This document shows, piece by piece, positions 26,631-35,778 of a stretch of 64,000 bases of DNA (position 1 is the stretch's first letter; the number at the start of each line of letters is the position of its first letter). The stretch covers positions 372,001 through 436,000 of the forward strand of contig SNWL01000007.1 in the NCBI GenBank assembly GCA_004362315.1. The letters are read 5' to 3'. The translations under genes and the position numbers were made by a program. The notes under the pieces are model-generated. The model searched no databases and was not told the DNA's origin. It saw only the letters and a program-made list of their open reading frames with translations. The stretch comes from Mycobacterium sp. BK086. GTDB taxonomy: Bacteria; Actinomycetota; Actinomycetes; Mycobacteriales; Mycobacteriaceae.

Positions 26631-27440
26631 ATGACCGACAGCTACTACGAACTCGTCGACCCGGACGATCCGCGTGGGGAGAAGTTCCGGGCCACCGACT
26701 TGGTTCGCAGCACCTGGACGTCGCACATCCAGCACGCGGGTCCGGTGTCGGCACTGTTGGCCCGTGCGCTGGAGCGCTGCGAGCAGCGAGCGGACACCCG
26801 GCTGAGCCGGGTGGTCGTCGACCTGCTGGGGCCGGTTCCGGCCGAAGGCGACCTGTGGATCACCTCCACGCTCGAAAGAAGCGGCAAGCAAATCGAATTG
26901 GTGTCCGCGACGATGCTCGGGCAAGGCCCGGACGGGCAACCTCGGCCGGTCGCCAGGGCCAGCGGCTGGCGGATGCTGACGCTGGACACCGAAGCGCTGC
27001 TGTCTGCGCCGGTGGAGCCATTGCGCCCCCGTGCGGACGGCGTGAACCGCAACCTGGCCGACAACTTCGACCGCAACTACGTGCACAGCCTGGAATGGCT
27101 GTGGCTGACCAAGCCGCTGGCGCCCGGGCCGGGGGAGTCGTGGCTGCGGCCGATGGTCGACCTGGTGCAGGGCGAGCAGATGACCCCGCTGGAGCGGCTG
27201 TTCGCCGTTGCCGATGATGCCAATGGGATCGGTTCCAAGATCGACATCACCAAGTACACGTTCCTGAACACCGATCTGGCGGTGCACGTGCATCGAATTC
27301 CCAAGGGGGACTGGATCGGTATTCGCGCCGAGACGATGTACGGGCCAGACGGCGTGGGAACGACCGTGGGCACCCTGTTCGACGACGACGGCGCGATCGG
27401 CGTCATCCAGCAGTCGGTGCTGGTACGCCCTAGGCCCTAG
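26631..27440 (+). CDS. Acyl-CoA thioesterase family protein (double hotdog)
   Basis: A 269-residue cytosolic protein that I place in the TesB-like/4HBT_3 thioesterase group: an N-terminal hotdog half (STWTSHIQHAGPVSALLARALE near 30-50, VDLLGPVP near 65) and a C-terminal half (FLNTDLAVHVHRIPKGDWIGI). Such enzymes release acids from CoA. The ATG lies two bases after the SMP-30 stop with an AAAGGTGAG site. Its presence suggests CoA thioesters are intermediates of the neighbouring pathway (inference). Confidence 0.85.
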   Translation: MTDSYYELVDPDDPRGEKFRATDLVRSTWTSHIQHAGPVSALLARALERCEQRADTRLSRVVVDLLGPVPAEGDLWITSTLERSGKQIELVSATMLGQGPDGQPRPVARASGWRMLTLDTEALLSAPVEPLRPRADGVNRNLADNFDRNYVHSLEWLWLTKPLAPGPGESWLRPMVDLVQGEQMTPLERLFAVADDANGIGSKIDITKYTFLNTDLAVHVHRIPKGDWIGIRAETMYGPDGVGTTVGTLFDDDGAIGVIQQSVLVRPRP

Positions 27441-27508
27441 CCCGCCGAGACTGCACTTGTTCGCGCGCCTACTCGCGAAATGCGTACAACAACTGCAGTC
27501 TGGGCGGC
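27441..27508. terminator. Palindrome between thioesterase and VAO oxidase genes
   Basis: Arms CCGCCGAGACTGCA and TGCAGTCTGGGCGG pair over 14 bases with one mismatch, with inner TTGTT/AACAA pairing. It fills the 70-base convergent gap and is probably a bidirectional terminator, related in design to the one at 8111-8181. Confidence 0.65.
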
Positions 27509-27510
27509 GC

Positions 27511-28863
27511 CTAGTCGAACAGCACCGCGGGATTCAGATAGCCCGTCGGGTCGAAGGCGGCCTTGATCGTGCGCATCGCGGCGATGTCAGCGTCCGACCG
27601 CGCCATCCCGAGGTAGGCGCGCTTGCGACTGCCGACGCCGTGCTCCGAGCTGACGTTCCCACCATGGGCGGCAATGAGTTTCATCATCGCCGCATACAGG
27701 TGAGCCTCCTGCTCGGCGCCGCACCGCAACACGTTCAGATGCAGGTTGCCCTCGCCGATGTGGCCGAACAGCACCGGGATGGCATCGGGGGCGTGCTCGG
27801 CGACCAGCGCCGCGGAGTCGGTCGCGAATGCCGGGATCACCGACAACGGCAGTGAGACATCGAATTTCAAGGGCGGACCGAACAGGCCGACCACCTCGGC
27901 GGTCGACTCCCGTACCTGCCAGAGCCGCTGTTGGGCTCCCGCGTCGATGCCCACCGCGGGTTCGCCGGAGAGCTCGGCATCCTCCAGCGCGTCGGCCAGC
28001 CGCTCGGTCAGATCCGTCTCGCCGGCCAGCTCGATCAGCAGCAGCCAGTCGCCGCTCGTCGGCACCGGCACGTCGAAATGCTCGGCGGCCAGTGCCGCCG
28101 ACCGTCCGTCGATGAGTTCCAGGGCGGCAATGGATTCGGTGTCGCGCAACTGTCTGCCGGTGGCCACCAGCGCCGCCAGATCGGTGAACCCGCACACCGC
28201 CGTCACCCGATGCGCGGGCACCGGATGCAGCCGCAGATCCAGGCCGGTGATCACCCCCAGCGTGCCTTCGGCGCCGACGAACAGCGAGGCCAGGTCATAG
28301 CCGGTGTTGTCGGCGCGCACCTGGCTGTGCCGGTGCACCACGGATCCGTCCGGCAATGCGACGTCCAGGCCGATCACCTGCTCGCCCATGTTGCCGTAGC
28401 GCACGGTGCGCAGTCCGCCGGCGTTGGTCGATGCCATCCCGCCGACAGTGGCCGAATCACGAGCGGCGAGATCGACTCCGAAGAACAGGCCGGCGGCGGC
28501 TGCCGCGCGTTGGACGGCAGCGGCGGTCACACCGGCCCCCACCCGGATCCGGCGTTCGACCACGTCGACGTCGCCGATCTCGGTCAGGCGTTCGGTGGAC
28601 AGCAGGACATCGTCGTGTTCGGGCACCGTTCCGGCCACCAACGAGGTGCGCCCGCCCTGCACGGTCACCGACACCCCGGCATCGCGGCACTCCCGCAGGA
28701 CCGCCGCAACCTCGTCGGCCGAACCGGGACGCACCAGCGCGCTCGCCTTCCCGCGGTATCGGCCGGTGTGGTCCACGCTGCGGCCGTCCAGTACGTCAGC
28801 GTCGGTGACGACATGCGCGGCACCCACGATGGCCTGGAGTCGTTCGGGCAGCGAGGAACTCAT
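27511..28863 (-). CDS. FAD-linked oxidase (GlcD / D-2-hydroxyacid dehydrogenase type)
   Basis: Flavoenzyme of the VAO/PCMH family, 450 residues, related to GlcD and D-2-hydroxyglutarate dehydrogenases. The FAD domain shows VQGGRTSLVAG near residue 70, GMASTNAGG and GTLGVITG; the C-terminal substrate domain shows GHIGEGNLHLN and SSEHGVGSRK. It oxidises a D-2-hydroxyacid to the 2-oxo acid, with the electron acceptor unknown. ATG 28863 overlaps the helicase stop (ATGA), so it is the downstream gene of that pair. A second VAO oxidase of the same class lies at 41297-42664. Confidence 0.9.
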   Translation of the reverse strand: MSSSLPERLQAIVGAAHVVTDADVLDGRSVDHTGRYRGKASALVRPGSADEVAAVLRECRDAGVSVTVQGGRTSLVAGTVPEHDDVLLSTERLTEIGDVDVVERRIRVGAGVTAAAVQRAAAAAGLFFGVDLAARDSATVGGMASTNAGGLRTVRYGNMGEQVIGLDVALPDGSVVHRHSQVRADNTGYDLASLFVGAEGTLGVITGLDLRLHPVPAHRVTAVCGFTDLAALVATGRQLRDTESIAALELIDGRSAALAAEHFDVPVPTSGDWLLLIELAGETDLTERLADALEDAELSGEPAVGIDAGAQQRLWQVRESTAEVVGLFGPPLKFDVSLPLSVIPAFATDSAALVAEHAPDAIPVLFGHIGEGNLHLNVLRCGAEQEAHLYAAMMKLIAAHGGNVSSEHGVGSRKRAYLGMARSDADIAAMRTIKAAFDPTGYLNPAVLFD

Positions 28864-31800
28864 GGCGCACACATTGCCAGAAACGCCCCCAACTCCACCA
28901 ACCCCGCGGGCGTGGACGGCAGGTAATCGGTCAGCATGGTCGAACGCACGATCACCGCCGCGTACTTCGCCCGGCTCACCGCGACGTTGAGCCGATTGCG
29001 GTTGAGCAGGAACGAGATTCCGCGCGGCACCTCGGCGATCGACGAGGCGACCAGTGAGACGAACACCACCGGGGCCTGGCGGCCCTGGAACTTGTCCACC
29101 GTGCCTGCCTGAACCTCATCCAGTCCGGCCGCATCCAGCAGACGGCGCAGTAGCACCACCTGGGCGTTGTACGGGGTCACGATCAGCACGTCGGCAGCGG
29201 TCAACGGCCGGGTGCCGCCCTCGTCGGTCCACGCCGAGCCGAGCATGCCGGTGATCGCGGCGACGATCGCGTCGGCCTCCTCGCGGCTGTCCGTCGAGTT
29301 GCCGTCGTGTTCGACCGCCAGCACGTGCACCCCTGGCTGGAATCCGGCGAGTTGGCGGGCGGCGGTGCGCTCCTCGACCGAATGCAGCCGATTGTCGTAA
29401 GAGAGCCGGGATACCGCCGCGCACACCGAAGGATGCATGCGATACGAACGGTCCAGGAAGTAGCCGAGATCGTCGGGCAGGGTGTGTGCTCCGTCGATCA
29501 GCCAGCCCAGCGCCGAGGCGTCCACCGGTTCGGGGTGGGTGCCCTGACTGACTTGCGGCAGCTGTTGCGGATCGCCGAGCAACAGCAGATTGGTGGCCGA
29601 TTGTGCGACGGCGATGGTGTTGGCCAGGCAGAACTGGCCGGCTTCCTCGATCACCAGCAGGTCCAGGCTCGCCGGGGGCACCCGGGAGGCGTTCGCGAAA
29701 TCCCATGCCGTACCGCCGATCACGCAGCCGTCGTTGTCGGCGATGAACGCGGAGTAGCTCTTGTCGTCGATATCGGTCCACGGGCCGGTGCCGTTGGGTT
29801 TCTTGGCCACCAGAGCCGGGTCCACCCCTGCGCCGATGATGTCCCGAAACAGGTTCTCCACCACGGCATGTGACTGCGCGACCACCCCGATCCGCCAGCA
29901 GTGCTCGTTCACCAGTGCGGCGATGACGCGCGCGGCGGTGTGGGTCTTGCCGGTGCCGGGCGGGCCGTGGACCGCGACGTACGACGAATCCAGGGTCAGC
30001 AGCGCGGCGGTGATGTCCGCGGCACTGTCACCCGTCCGAGGCAGCGGGCCTCCGGTACGCGGCGGGCGCCGCAGCAGGATGTCGACGACGGCGGACGAAG
30101 GCAGCTCGGGCAGTCCTGCGGCGATCTTGGTGGCCGCGGCCTCGATCGATTCGCGCAGAGCCTTCGTCGGGAACGGCGGGCCGGGCGTCAACGCGAACGG
30201 GACGGCGTCGAACACGCCGCCGCTCTTTGGTTCTCGCTCCATCACGAGCACCTCGGTGGGAGCGGCCGGGTCGTCACATTCAAGCACCGTCACCGAGGCG
30301 TATGCCCGTCGCTCGGGGTCCTCGGACAACCCGGCCGGGGTTGGCGGGTTGTACATCGCATACATGTCGCGGTCGAGATCGCCCGCGGCGATCGAGCCGG
30401 TCAGCAGCAGTCGGCGTTGCTGCTTGCGGGCCCGCGGCGGCACACACCAGTCGGTGTCCACCGTCACCGCGTCAGCCAGGAAAACCCCTGGCGTGTCCGA
30501 CCATTCGTCGACCGGACTGTTGAGCCGGTCGAAGTGGCCCCACCAGAACGGCTTGTCCTCGCGGCGGTGATAGCCGCGCGCCGCGGCGACCATCGCAACC
30601 CCCCGCTGCTCGGAAGTCCGGGCGGTGACGTCATCCCCGGCGAAGCCACCCAACGTCCGGGACAGGTCGTCGTCCACGTCGAGCTGCCCGCCGTCGGGCA
30701 CCGGTTGCATACCCAGCGGTGGCACGCCGGCCTCAAAGGCGCGGTGCAACAACCAGTCCCGCAGCTTGCGGGTGGACCGGCAGTCGTAGTGGTTGTAGTC
30801 CTCGATCTCCTTGAGCACGGCCGCGGCCTCGTCGTCGTTCCCGTCGGCGAGCAGCTCGCAGTAGCGGGCGTACATGGTGATCGAGTCGGTGGCGGTGGTG
30901 ACGTCGCCCGCCCGGTGTTCGGCCTCCATGTACAGCGGTTCGAGCGATTTGAGGCTGTAGTTCTCGGTTCCGACCCGAATGCTCTTGCGCACAAAGGGAT
31001 ACAGATCGACCAGTACACCGTTGCGTAGCAGGTCGTCGACCTCGTTCTCGCCCTCGCCGTAGCGGCCGGCCAGCCGCAGCAGTGCCGTCTTCTCGTACGC
31101 CGCGTAGTGATAGATGTGCATCTTCGGATAGCGCTTGCGCCGCTTGCGGACCATGTCCAGAAAACTCTTGAGCGCCTTGCGTTCCTGGCGGCGGTCATGC
31201 GCCCACAGCGGCTTGAACTCCCCACCGGCTCCGAGTACCCCGAACATGTACTCCAGGCCCCAGTCGGTACCGTCGGCCGTCCATAGCGGGTCGCCCTCGA
31301 AATCGAAGAACAGATCACCCTTGTCGTGATCGGGCAGCAGCATCAGCGGCTGCGGGTCGACGACTTCGTACGGCGGTTTACCCTCCACCCGCGGCGAGAT
31401 CTGCAGGCGCGCCTGCCCGCTCAGCGCCTTGACCGCACGGGCCGGCATATCGGGCACCGCACCATCGTGTGCGGCCAGTTCGGCCACCGTGGTGATGCCG
31501 GCCTCGATCAGCCGCGCCCGCTGGCTGACCCGCATGCCCGCCACCAACAGCAAGTCGTCGGTTTCGCGGACCCGCGCTTCACATTCCGGGCAGCGCATGC
31601 AGGCCCGCACCCGCTCGTCGGCCCAGTCGACGGCGAGTCCGGCGTCGAGGTGCCGGTCCAGCAACTCCTGCAATTCGGTGCGGCGGGATCGGTAGACCGG
31701 CAGCAGCTCGTCGACCCGGTAGGCGCGCGTTATTCCGTTGCCCAGCACCAGTTCCACCTCGTCGTGCACGGCAACCCCTGCGGCGGAGAGCGTTTCGGCG

Positions 31801-32240
31801 TAGGCGGCCAGCTGCAGCAGTGCCTCGACTTTTACCGAGCGGGCGAGTTTGGTGTCGCGCAGCCGATAGCGCTCGCCGTCGAGTAACAGGAAATCCGCGA
31901 AACCGGCGAAGCGGCCGTCGAACATCGCGGCCTGGTAGATGACGGGCGCGCGCTGCTCGACCGCGCGCCGGGTGGCGTGCGCGGCGGCGGTCAGTCCGGC
32001 GACGGAGTAGGCGGGCCTGCCGATGACGGTGACGTCGGCCGCCGACCGCAGCTCGTCGAGGTGACGTTCCTCGTGCTGATCGCCGAGCTCGGCGGTGCGG
32101 GCCAGCAGCTCGTCTTCGGCCGATACCGACGGGCCCCGGCCGAGCTTGGCATCGAACGCGCGCAGCAGCGCGTACTCGCAGCGTGCGGCCGCGGCGAGGT
32201 CGGATGCGCTGTAGATGACGCGGTCGTCGGCGACGAACAC
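28860..32240 (-). CDS. TM0106-type RecB-like nuclease fused to SF1 helicase (Rv1251c-like)
   Basis: Multidomain protein of 1126 residues. The N-terminus has a RecB-like PD-(D/E)xK nuclease (Asp116, Asp129-Thr-Lys131) and four cysteines (Cys21, Cys214, Cys217, Cys220) arranged like the AddB/Cas4 iron-sulphur cluster. A DnaQ/RNase-H-like domain follows (FFDFEGDPLW near 310; YNHYDCRST near 460). The C-terminal UPF1/Dna2-like SF1 helicase has Walker A GPPGTGKT near 757 and Walker B VIEEAGQ near 860, and ends in the LNVAVSRAK motif. Orthologue of Rv1251c by likeness and order. Probably acts in DNA or RNA processing; role unproven. GTG start; the end overlaps the oxidase start. Confidence 0.93.
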   Translation of the reverse strand: MFVADDRVIYSASDLAAAARCEYALLRAFDAKLGRGPSVSAEDELLARTAELGDQHEERHLDELRSAADVTVIGRPAYSVAGLTAAAHATRRAVEQRAPVIYQAAMFDGRFAGFADFLLLDGERYRLRDTKLARSVKVEALLQLAAYAETLSAAGVAVHDEVELVLGNGITRAYRVDELLPVYRSRRTELQELLDRHLDAGLAVDWADERVRACMRCPECEARVRETDDLLLVAGMRVSQRARLIEAGITTVAELAAHDGAVPDMPARAVKALSGQARLQISPRVEGKPPYEVVDPQPLMLLPDHDKGDLFFDFEGDPLWTADGTDWGLEYMFGVLGAGGEFKPLWAHDRRQERKALKSFLDMVRKRRKRYPKMHIYHYAAYEKTALLRLAGRYGEGENEVDDLLRNGVLVDLYPFVRKSIRVGTENYSLKSLEPLYMEAEHRAGDVTTATDSITMYARYCELLADGNDDEAAAVLKEIEDYNHYDCRSTRKLRDWLLHRAFEAGVPPLGMQPVPDGGQLDVDDDLSRTLGGFAGDDVTARTSEQRGVAMVAAARGYHRREDKPFWWGHFDRLNSPVDEWSDTPGVFLADAVTVDTDWCVPPRARKQQRRLLLTGSIAAGDLDRDMYAMYNPPTPAGLSEDPERRAYASVTVLECDDPAAPTEVLVMEREPKSGGVFDAVPFALTPGPPFPTKALRESIEAAATKIAAGLPELPSSAVVDILLRRPPRTGGPLPRTGDSAADITAALLTLDSSYVAVHGPPGTGKTHTAARVIAALVNEHCWRIGVVAQSHAVVENLFRDIIGAGVDPALVAKKPNGTGPWTDIDDKSYSAFIADNDGCVIGGTAWDFANASRVPPASLDLLVIEEAGQFCLANTIAVAQSATNLLLLGDPQQLPQVSQGTHPEPVDASALGWLIDGAHTLPDDLGYFLDRSYRMHPSVCAAVSRLSYDNRLHSVEERTAARQLAGFQPGVHVLAVEHDGNSTDSREEADAIVAAITGMLGSAWTDEGGTRPLTAADVLIVTPYNAQVVLLRRLLDAAGLDEVQAGTVDKFQGRQAPVVFVSLVASSIAEVPRGISFLLNRNRLNVAVSRAKYAAVIVRSTMLTDYLPSTPAGLVELGAFLAMCAP

Positions 32241-32270
32241 AGACCCACTGTAGGCGGGCGCACCGACTAC

Positions 32271-32816
32271 TCAGCCGTTGCCGATCAGCTCCACACCGTT
32301 GCCGTTCCAGCGGAACTTCACCACGCTCTGCATGCCCAGGCCATTGGTGTAGGCCAGTGCGACCGTGTCGCCGGTGCTCTGGGTGGTGTCGACGCCATTG
32401 AAGCCGTAGGTGTCGGGAACCCCGGTCGGGATGTACTTGCCGAGGTGGAACATCACCGCGCGGGTGTTGGGCTTGTCGGCGTTGGTGTTGGCCTTGATGA
32501 TCACCGCCGACAGCTGCGCGCATTCGTTGTAGTTGCCGGCCACCGGCACCGGATACCAGCCCTGGTTGCTGCTCGGGTCGCGGGGAAGTTCGGAGACGGT
32601 CTGCGCGATAGCCGGTGCGGCCAGGTTCACCGCGCACGGGTCGGGCGGAGGGGTGCTGCTCGGCGGGGGCGGTGGCGGCGGGGGAGCCTCGGTGGTGGTC
32701 ACCGCGGTCGTCGTCGGTTGCGGGGTTTTGGCCACCGTCGAGTCGCCCGAGCTGCAGCCCGCGAGCGCTGCGGTCAGCGCGACTCCCGTCGCGCCCGCCG
32801 CTAGCCGATGCCACAC
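32271..32816 (-). CDS. lprE: Lipoprotein LprE
   Basis: Lipoprotein of about 181 residues. The signal peptide ends in lipobox ALAGC; a Pro/Thr-rich linker follows and then a conserved domain (DPCAVNLAAPAIAQTVSELPRDP, NYNECAQLSAVIIKANTNADKP, VKFRWNGNGVELIGN) that matches recalled LprE (Rv1252c). Start at GTG 32816, the last start before the hydrophobic signal core; upstream in-frame codons near 32850 offer no ATG/GTG. It diverges from deaD over about 70 bases. Function unknown. Confidence 0.85.
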   Translation of the reverse strand: MWHRLAAGATGVALTAALAGCSSGDSTVAKTPQPTTTAVTTTEAPPPPPPPPSSTPPPDPCAVNLAAPAIAQTVSELPRDPSSNQGWYPVPVAGNYNECAQLSAVIIKANTNADKPNTRAVMFHLGKYIPTGVPDTYGFNGVDTTQSTGDTVALAYTNGLGMQSVVKFRWNGNGVELIGNG

Positions 32817-32873
32817 ACCGCCCGACGGTACCGGTCTTTGCGGACGGATCGGGGTTACGGCACGCTCCGGCAG

Positions 32874-32879
32874 TAGACT
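32874..32879 (+). promoter_or_regulatory. Candidate -10 box of deaD
   Basis: TAGACT fits TANNNT and lies nine bases before the ATG at 32889, predicting a very short or absent leader. Confidence 0.4.
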
Positions 32880-32888
32880 GCAGATCCG

Positions 32889-34595
32889 ATGACATCCCCT
32901 GACGACGCCCCCCAGACCTTCGCCGACCTGCAGATCCACCCCGCGGTGCTGCAGGCCGTTGCCGACGTCGGCTACGAAACGCCGTCGGCGATTCAGGCGG
33001 CGACGATTCCTGCGCTGCTGGCCGGCTCCGACGTCGTTGGTCTGGCGCAGACCGGCACCGGTAAAACCGCGGCCTTCGCGATCCCGATTTTGTCCAAGAT
33101 CGACCCGGAAAGCCGCAACACGCAGGCGCTGGTGCTCGCCCCGACCCGGGAGCTGGCCCTGCAGGTGGCCGAAGCGTTCAGCCGTTACGGTGCGCGCCTG
33201 AGGATCAACGTGCTGCCGATCTACGGCGGCTCGTCCTATGTGCCGCAGCTGGCCGGCCTCAAGCGCGGCGCGCAGGTCGTCGTCGGCACCCCCGGACGCG
33301 TCATCGACCATCTGGAGAAGGGCAGCCTGGACCTGTCGCACCTGGACTACCTGGTGCTCGACGAGGCCGACGAGATGCTGCAGATGGGCTTCGCCGAGGA
33401 CGTCGAACGCATCCTCGCCGACACCCCCGAGTACAAGCAGGTGGCGCTGTTCTCGGCCACCATGCCCCCGGGCATCAAGAAGATCACCAACAAATACCTG
33501 CATGATCCGGTCGAGGTCACGGTCAAGTCCAAGACCCAGACCGCCGAGAACATCACCCAGCGCTATTTCCAGGTGTCGTATCCGCGCAAGATCGACGCGC
33601 TGACCCGACTGCTCGAGGTGGAGCAGGGCGACGGGATGATCGTGTTCGTCCGCACCAAGCAGGCCACCGAGGAGGTCGCCGAGAAGCTGCGGGCCCGTGG
33701 ATTCGCCGCGGCGGCCATCAACGGCGATATCCCGCAGGCGGTTCGGGAGCGGACGATCTCGTCGCTGAAGGACGGGACGATCGACATCCTGGTGGCCACC
33801 GACGTCGCGGCCCGCGGCCTGGACGTCGAACGCATCTCGCACGTGGTGAATTTCGACATCCCGCACGACCCCGAGTCGTACGTGCACCGGATTGGGCGCA
33901 CCGGCCGCGCGGGCCGTTCGGGCACGGCACTGCTGTTCGTCACCCCGCGCGAACGCCACCTGCTGAACTCGATCGAACGGGTCACCCGGCAGAAGCTCGT
34001 CGAAGGGCAGTTGCCGTCGGTCGAAGACGTGAATGCGCAGCGGGTGGAGAAGTTCCGCGACTCGATCACCGATGCGCTCAACGCACCCGGATTCGAGATG
34101 TTCCGCCGGCTGATCGAGGACTACGAGCGCGATAACGACGTGCCGTTGGCCGATATCGCCGCGGCGCTGGCGCTACAGAGCCGCAACGGCGAAGAGTTCC
34201 TGATGACCGAACCGCCGCCCGAGAAACGACGGGAAAAGCCCGATCGTGGCGACCGTCCGGAACGGGAACGCCCGCCGCGCAAGACCCGCGACGACCTGGC
34301 GACCTATCGCATCGCGGTCGGCAAGAAGCAGAAGGTGGGTCCCGGCTCGATCGTCGGCGCCCTGGCCAACGAAGGTGGGCTGCACCGCAGCGATTTCGGG
34401 CACATCACCATCAAGGAGAACTTCTCGCTGGTCGAGCTGCCCGCGAAGCTGTCCAAGGAGACGCTGAAAGCGCTTGAGAAGACCCGGATTTCCGGGGTGC
34501 TGATCGATCTCAAGCCCGACCGCGGCAACCCGCGATACGACACGCGTCCCGACGCGAGGCCCTCCGGCGGGAAGCCCCGGCGCACGAACCGATGA
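32889..34595 (+). CDS. deaD: DEAD-box RNA helicase DeaD/CsdA
   Basis: ATP-dependent RNA helicase of 568 residues acting in ribosome assembly and RNA decay. In order: Q motif region (FADLQIHPAVLQAV), Walker A QTGTGKT near residue 55, PTRELA, DEAD near 158, SAT near 192, and HRIGRTGRAGR near 345. A charged Lys/Arg/Glu/Pro linker (about 440-475) leads to a C-terminal DbpA-type RNA-binding domain, with a basic end. Orthologue of Rv1253. Its TGA overlaps the ATG of the acyltransferase, so both are probably on one message. Confidence 0.96.
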   Translation: MTSPDDAPQTFADLQIHPAVLQAVADVGYETPSAIQAATIPALLAGSDVVGLAQTGTGKTAAFAIPILSKIDPESRNTQALVLAPTRELALQVAEAFSRYGARLRINVLPIYGGSSYVPQLAGLKRGAQVVVGTPGRVIDHLEKGSLDLSHLDYLVLDEADEMLQMGFAEDVERILADTPEYKQVALFSATMPPGIKKITNKYLHDPVEVTVKSKTQTAENITQRYFQVSYPRKIDALTRLLEVEQGDGMIVFVRTKQATEEVAEKLRARGFAAAAINGDIPQAVRERTISSLKDGTIDILVATDVAARGLDVERISHVVNFDIPHDPESYVHRIGRTGRAGRSGTALLFVTPRERHLLNSIERVTRQKLVEGQLPSVEDVNAQRVEKFRDSITDALNAPGFEMFRRLIEDYERDNDVPLADIAAALALQSRNGEEFLMTEPPPEKRREKPDRGDRPERERPPRKTRDDLATYRIAVGKKQKVGPGSIVGALANEGGLHRSDFGHITIKENFSLVELPAKLSKETLKALEKTRISGVLIDLKPDRGNPRYDTRPDARPSGGKPRRTNR

Positions 34596-35728
34596 TCGCG
34601 TCCAGCCAGGTCGACCAAGGCGGACTGGAAGCAGTCTCCGGGGCCGACCGGGTGGCCTCGCTGACCGGTATTCGTGCGGTGGCCGCCCTGCTGGTGTTGG
34701 GCACGCATGCGGCCTACACCACGGGCAAGTACACGCACGGCTTTGTGGGCCTGGTGTATTCGCGCCTCGAGATCGGGGTTCCGATCTTTTTCGTGCTGTC
34801 GGGATACCTGCTGTTCGGTCCGTGGGTGCGGGCCGCGGTGGCCGGGCGGACGGCCCCGTCGGTGCGCCGTTACGCCTGGCACCGGGTGCGGCGCATCATG
34901 CCGGCTTATGTCGTGACCGTGCTGGCCGCCTACCTGATCTATCACTTCCGCAGTGCCGGCCCGAATCCCGGACACACCTGGATCGGGTTGCTGCGCAATC
35001 TGACGTTGACCCAGATCTACACCAACAAGTACGCGTTTGACGGCTATCTGCACCAAGGCCTTACGCAGATGTGGAGCCTGGCGGTCGAGGTGGCCTTCTA
35101 TGTCGCGCTGCCAGTGCTGGCATGGCTGCTGCTTGTGGTGTTGTGCCGCAGGCAGTGGCGGCCGCGGCTGCTGCTGACCGGGCTGGCGGTACTCATTCTG
35201 GTCAGTCCGGCGTGGATGGCGCTGGTACACACGACGGATTTCCTGCCCGAGGGTGCTCGGCTGTGGCTGCCCGGCTATCTGGCCTGGTTCGTCGGCGGCA
35301 TGCTGCTGACGGTGTTGGGCGCCATGGGAGTTCGGGTGTACGGGTTCATCGCCGTGGGGCTGGCGCTGGTGAGCTTTCTTATCGTGTCGACACCGATCGC
35401 CGGTGAGCCCACCACATCACCGACGGGCATGACCGAGGCACTGGTGAAAACGGGGGCCTACGCCGCGATCGCGACGCTGCTGGTTGCACCGCTGGCCCTG
35501 GGCAACCGCGGCTGGTATGCACGGCTGCTGGCCACCCGGCCCATGGTGTGGCTGGGCGAGATCTCGTATGAGATCTTCCTGGTTCACCTCGTGGTGATGG
35601 AGATCGCGATGGTGGAGGTGCTGCGCTGGCCGGTCTACACCGGATCGGCGCCGGCGCTGTTCGTCGTCACGCTGGTGATGACGATCCCGGTGGCCTGGCT
35701 GTTGCACCGCTTCACCCGGGTGCGTTGA
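34592..35728 (+). CDS. Membrane acyltransferase 3 family (Rv1254-like)
   Basis: Inner-membrane O-acyltransferase of 378 residues with about ten hydrophobic segments. The N-terminal LTGIRAVAALLVLGTHA contains the conserved catalytic-region His, and the RYAWHRVRRIMPAY segment is a family hallmark. Such enzymes acylate sugars or glycolipids on the envelope. ATG overlaps the deaD stop (ATGA). Orthologue of Rv1254 by position. Substrate unknown. Confidence 0.92.
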   Translation: MIASSQVDQGGLEAVSGADRVASLTGIRAVAALLVLGTHAAYTTGKYTHGFVGLVYSRLEIGVPIFFVLSGYLLFGPWVRAAVAGRTAPSVRRYAWHRVRRIMPAYVVTVLAAYLIYHFRSAGPNPGHTWIGLLRNLTLTQIYTNKYAFDGYLHQGLTQMWSLAVEVAFYVALPVLAWLLLVVLCRRQWRPRLLLTGLAVLILVSPAWMALVHTTDFLPEGARLWLPGYLAWFVGGMLLTVLGAMGVRVYGFIAVGLALVSFLIVSTPIAGEPTTSPTGMTEALVKTGAYAAIATLLVAPLALGNRGWYARLLATRPMVWLGEISYEIFLVHLVVMEIAMVEVLRWPVYTGSAPALFVVTLVMTIPVAWLLHRFTRVR

Positions 35729-35778
35729 GACCGCACTGAGCGCGAGGTTTTCGCCGAAAGTTCGCCCTTATTGCGGTT
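35729..35778. terminator. Imperfect palindrome between acyltransferase and tetR
   Basis: GACCGCA (35729-35735) pairs with TGCGGTT (35772-35778) across the gap and the tetR stop codon, with a small TTTCG/CGAAA stem inside. A weaker version of the convergent palindromes at 8111 and 27441; likely terminator. Confidence 0.4.

Noticed and set aside
29901..31028. Long plus-strand frame opposite the helicase
   Set aside because: Antisense shadow of the Rv1251c-like helicase; no recognisable protein features.
32817..33959. N-terminal extension of LprE into deaD
   Set aside because: It would lie antisense to deaD and bury the lipoprotein signal peptide inside a long protein.
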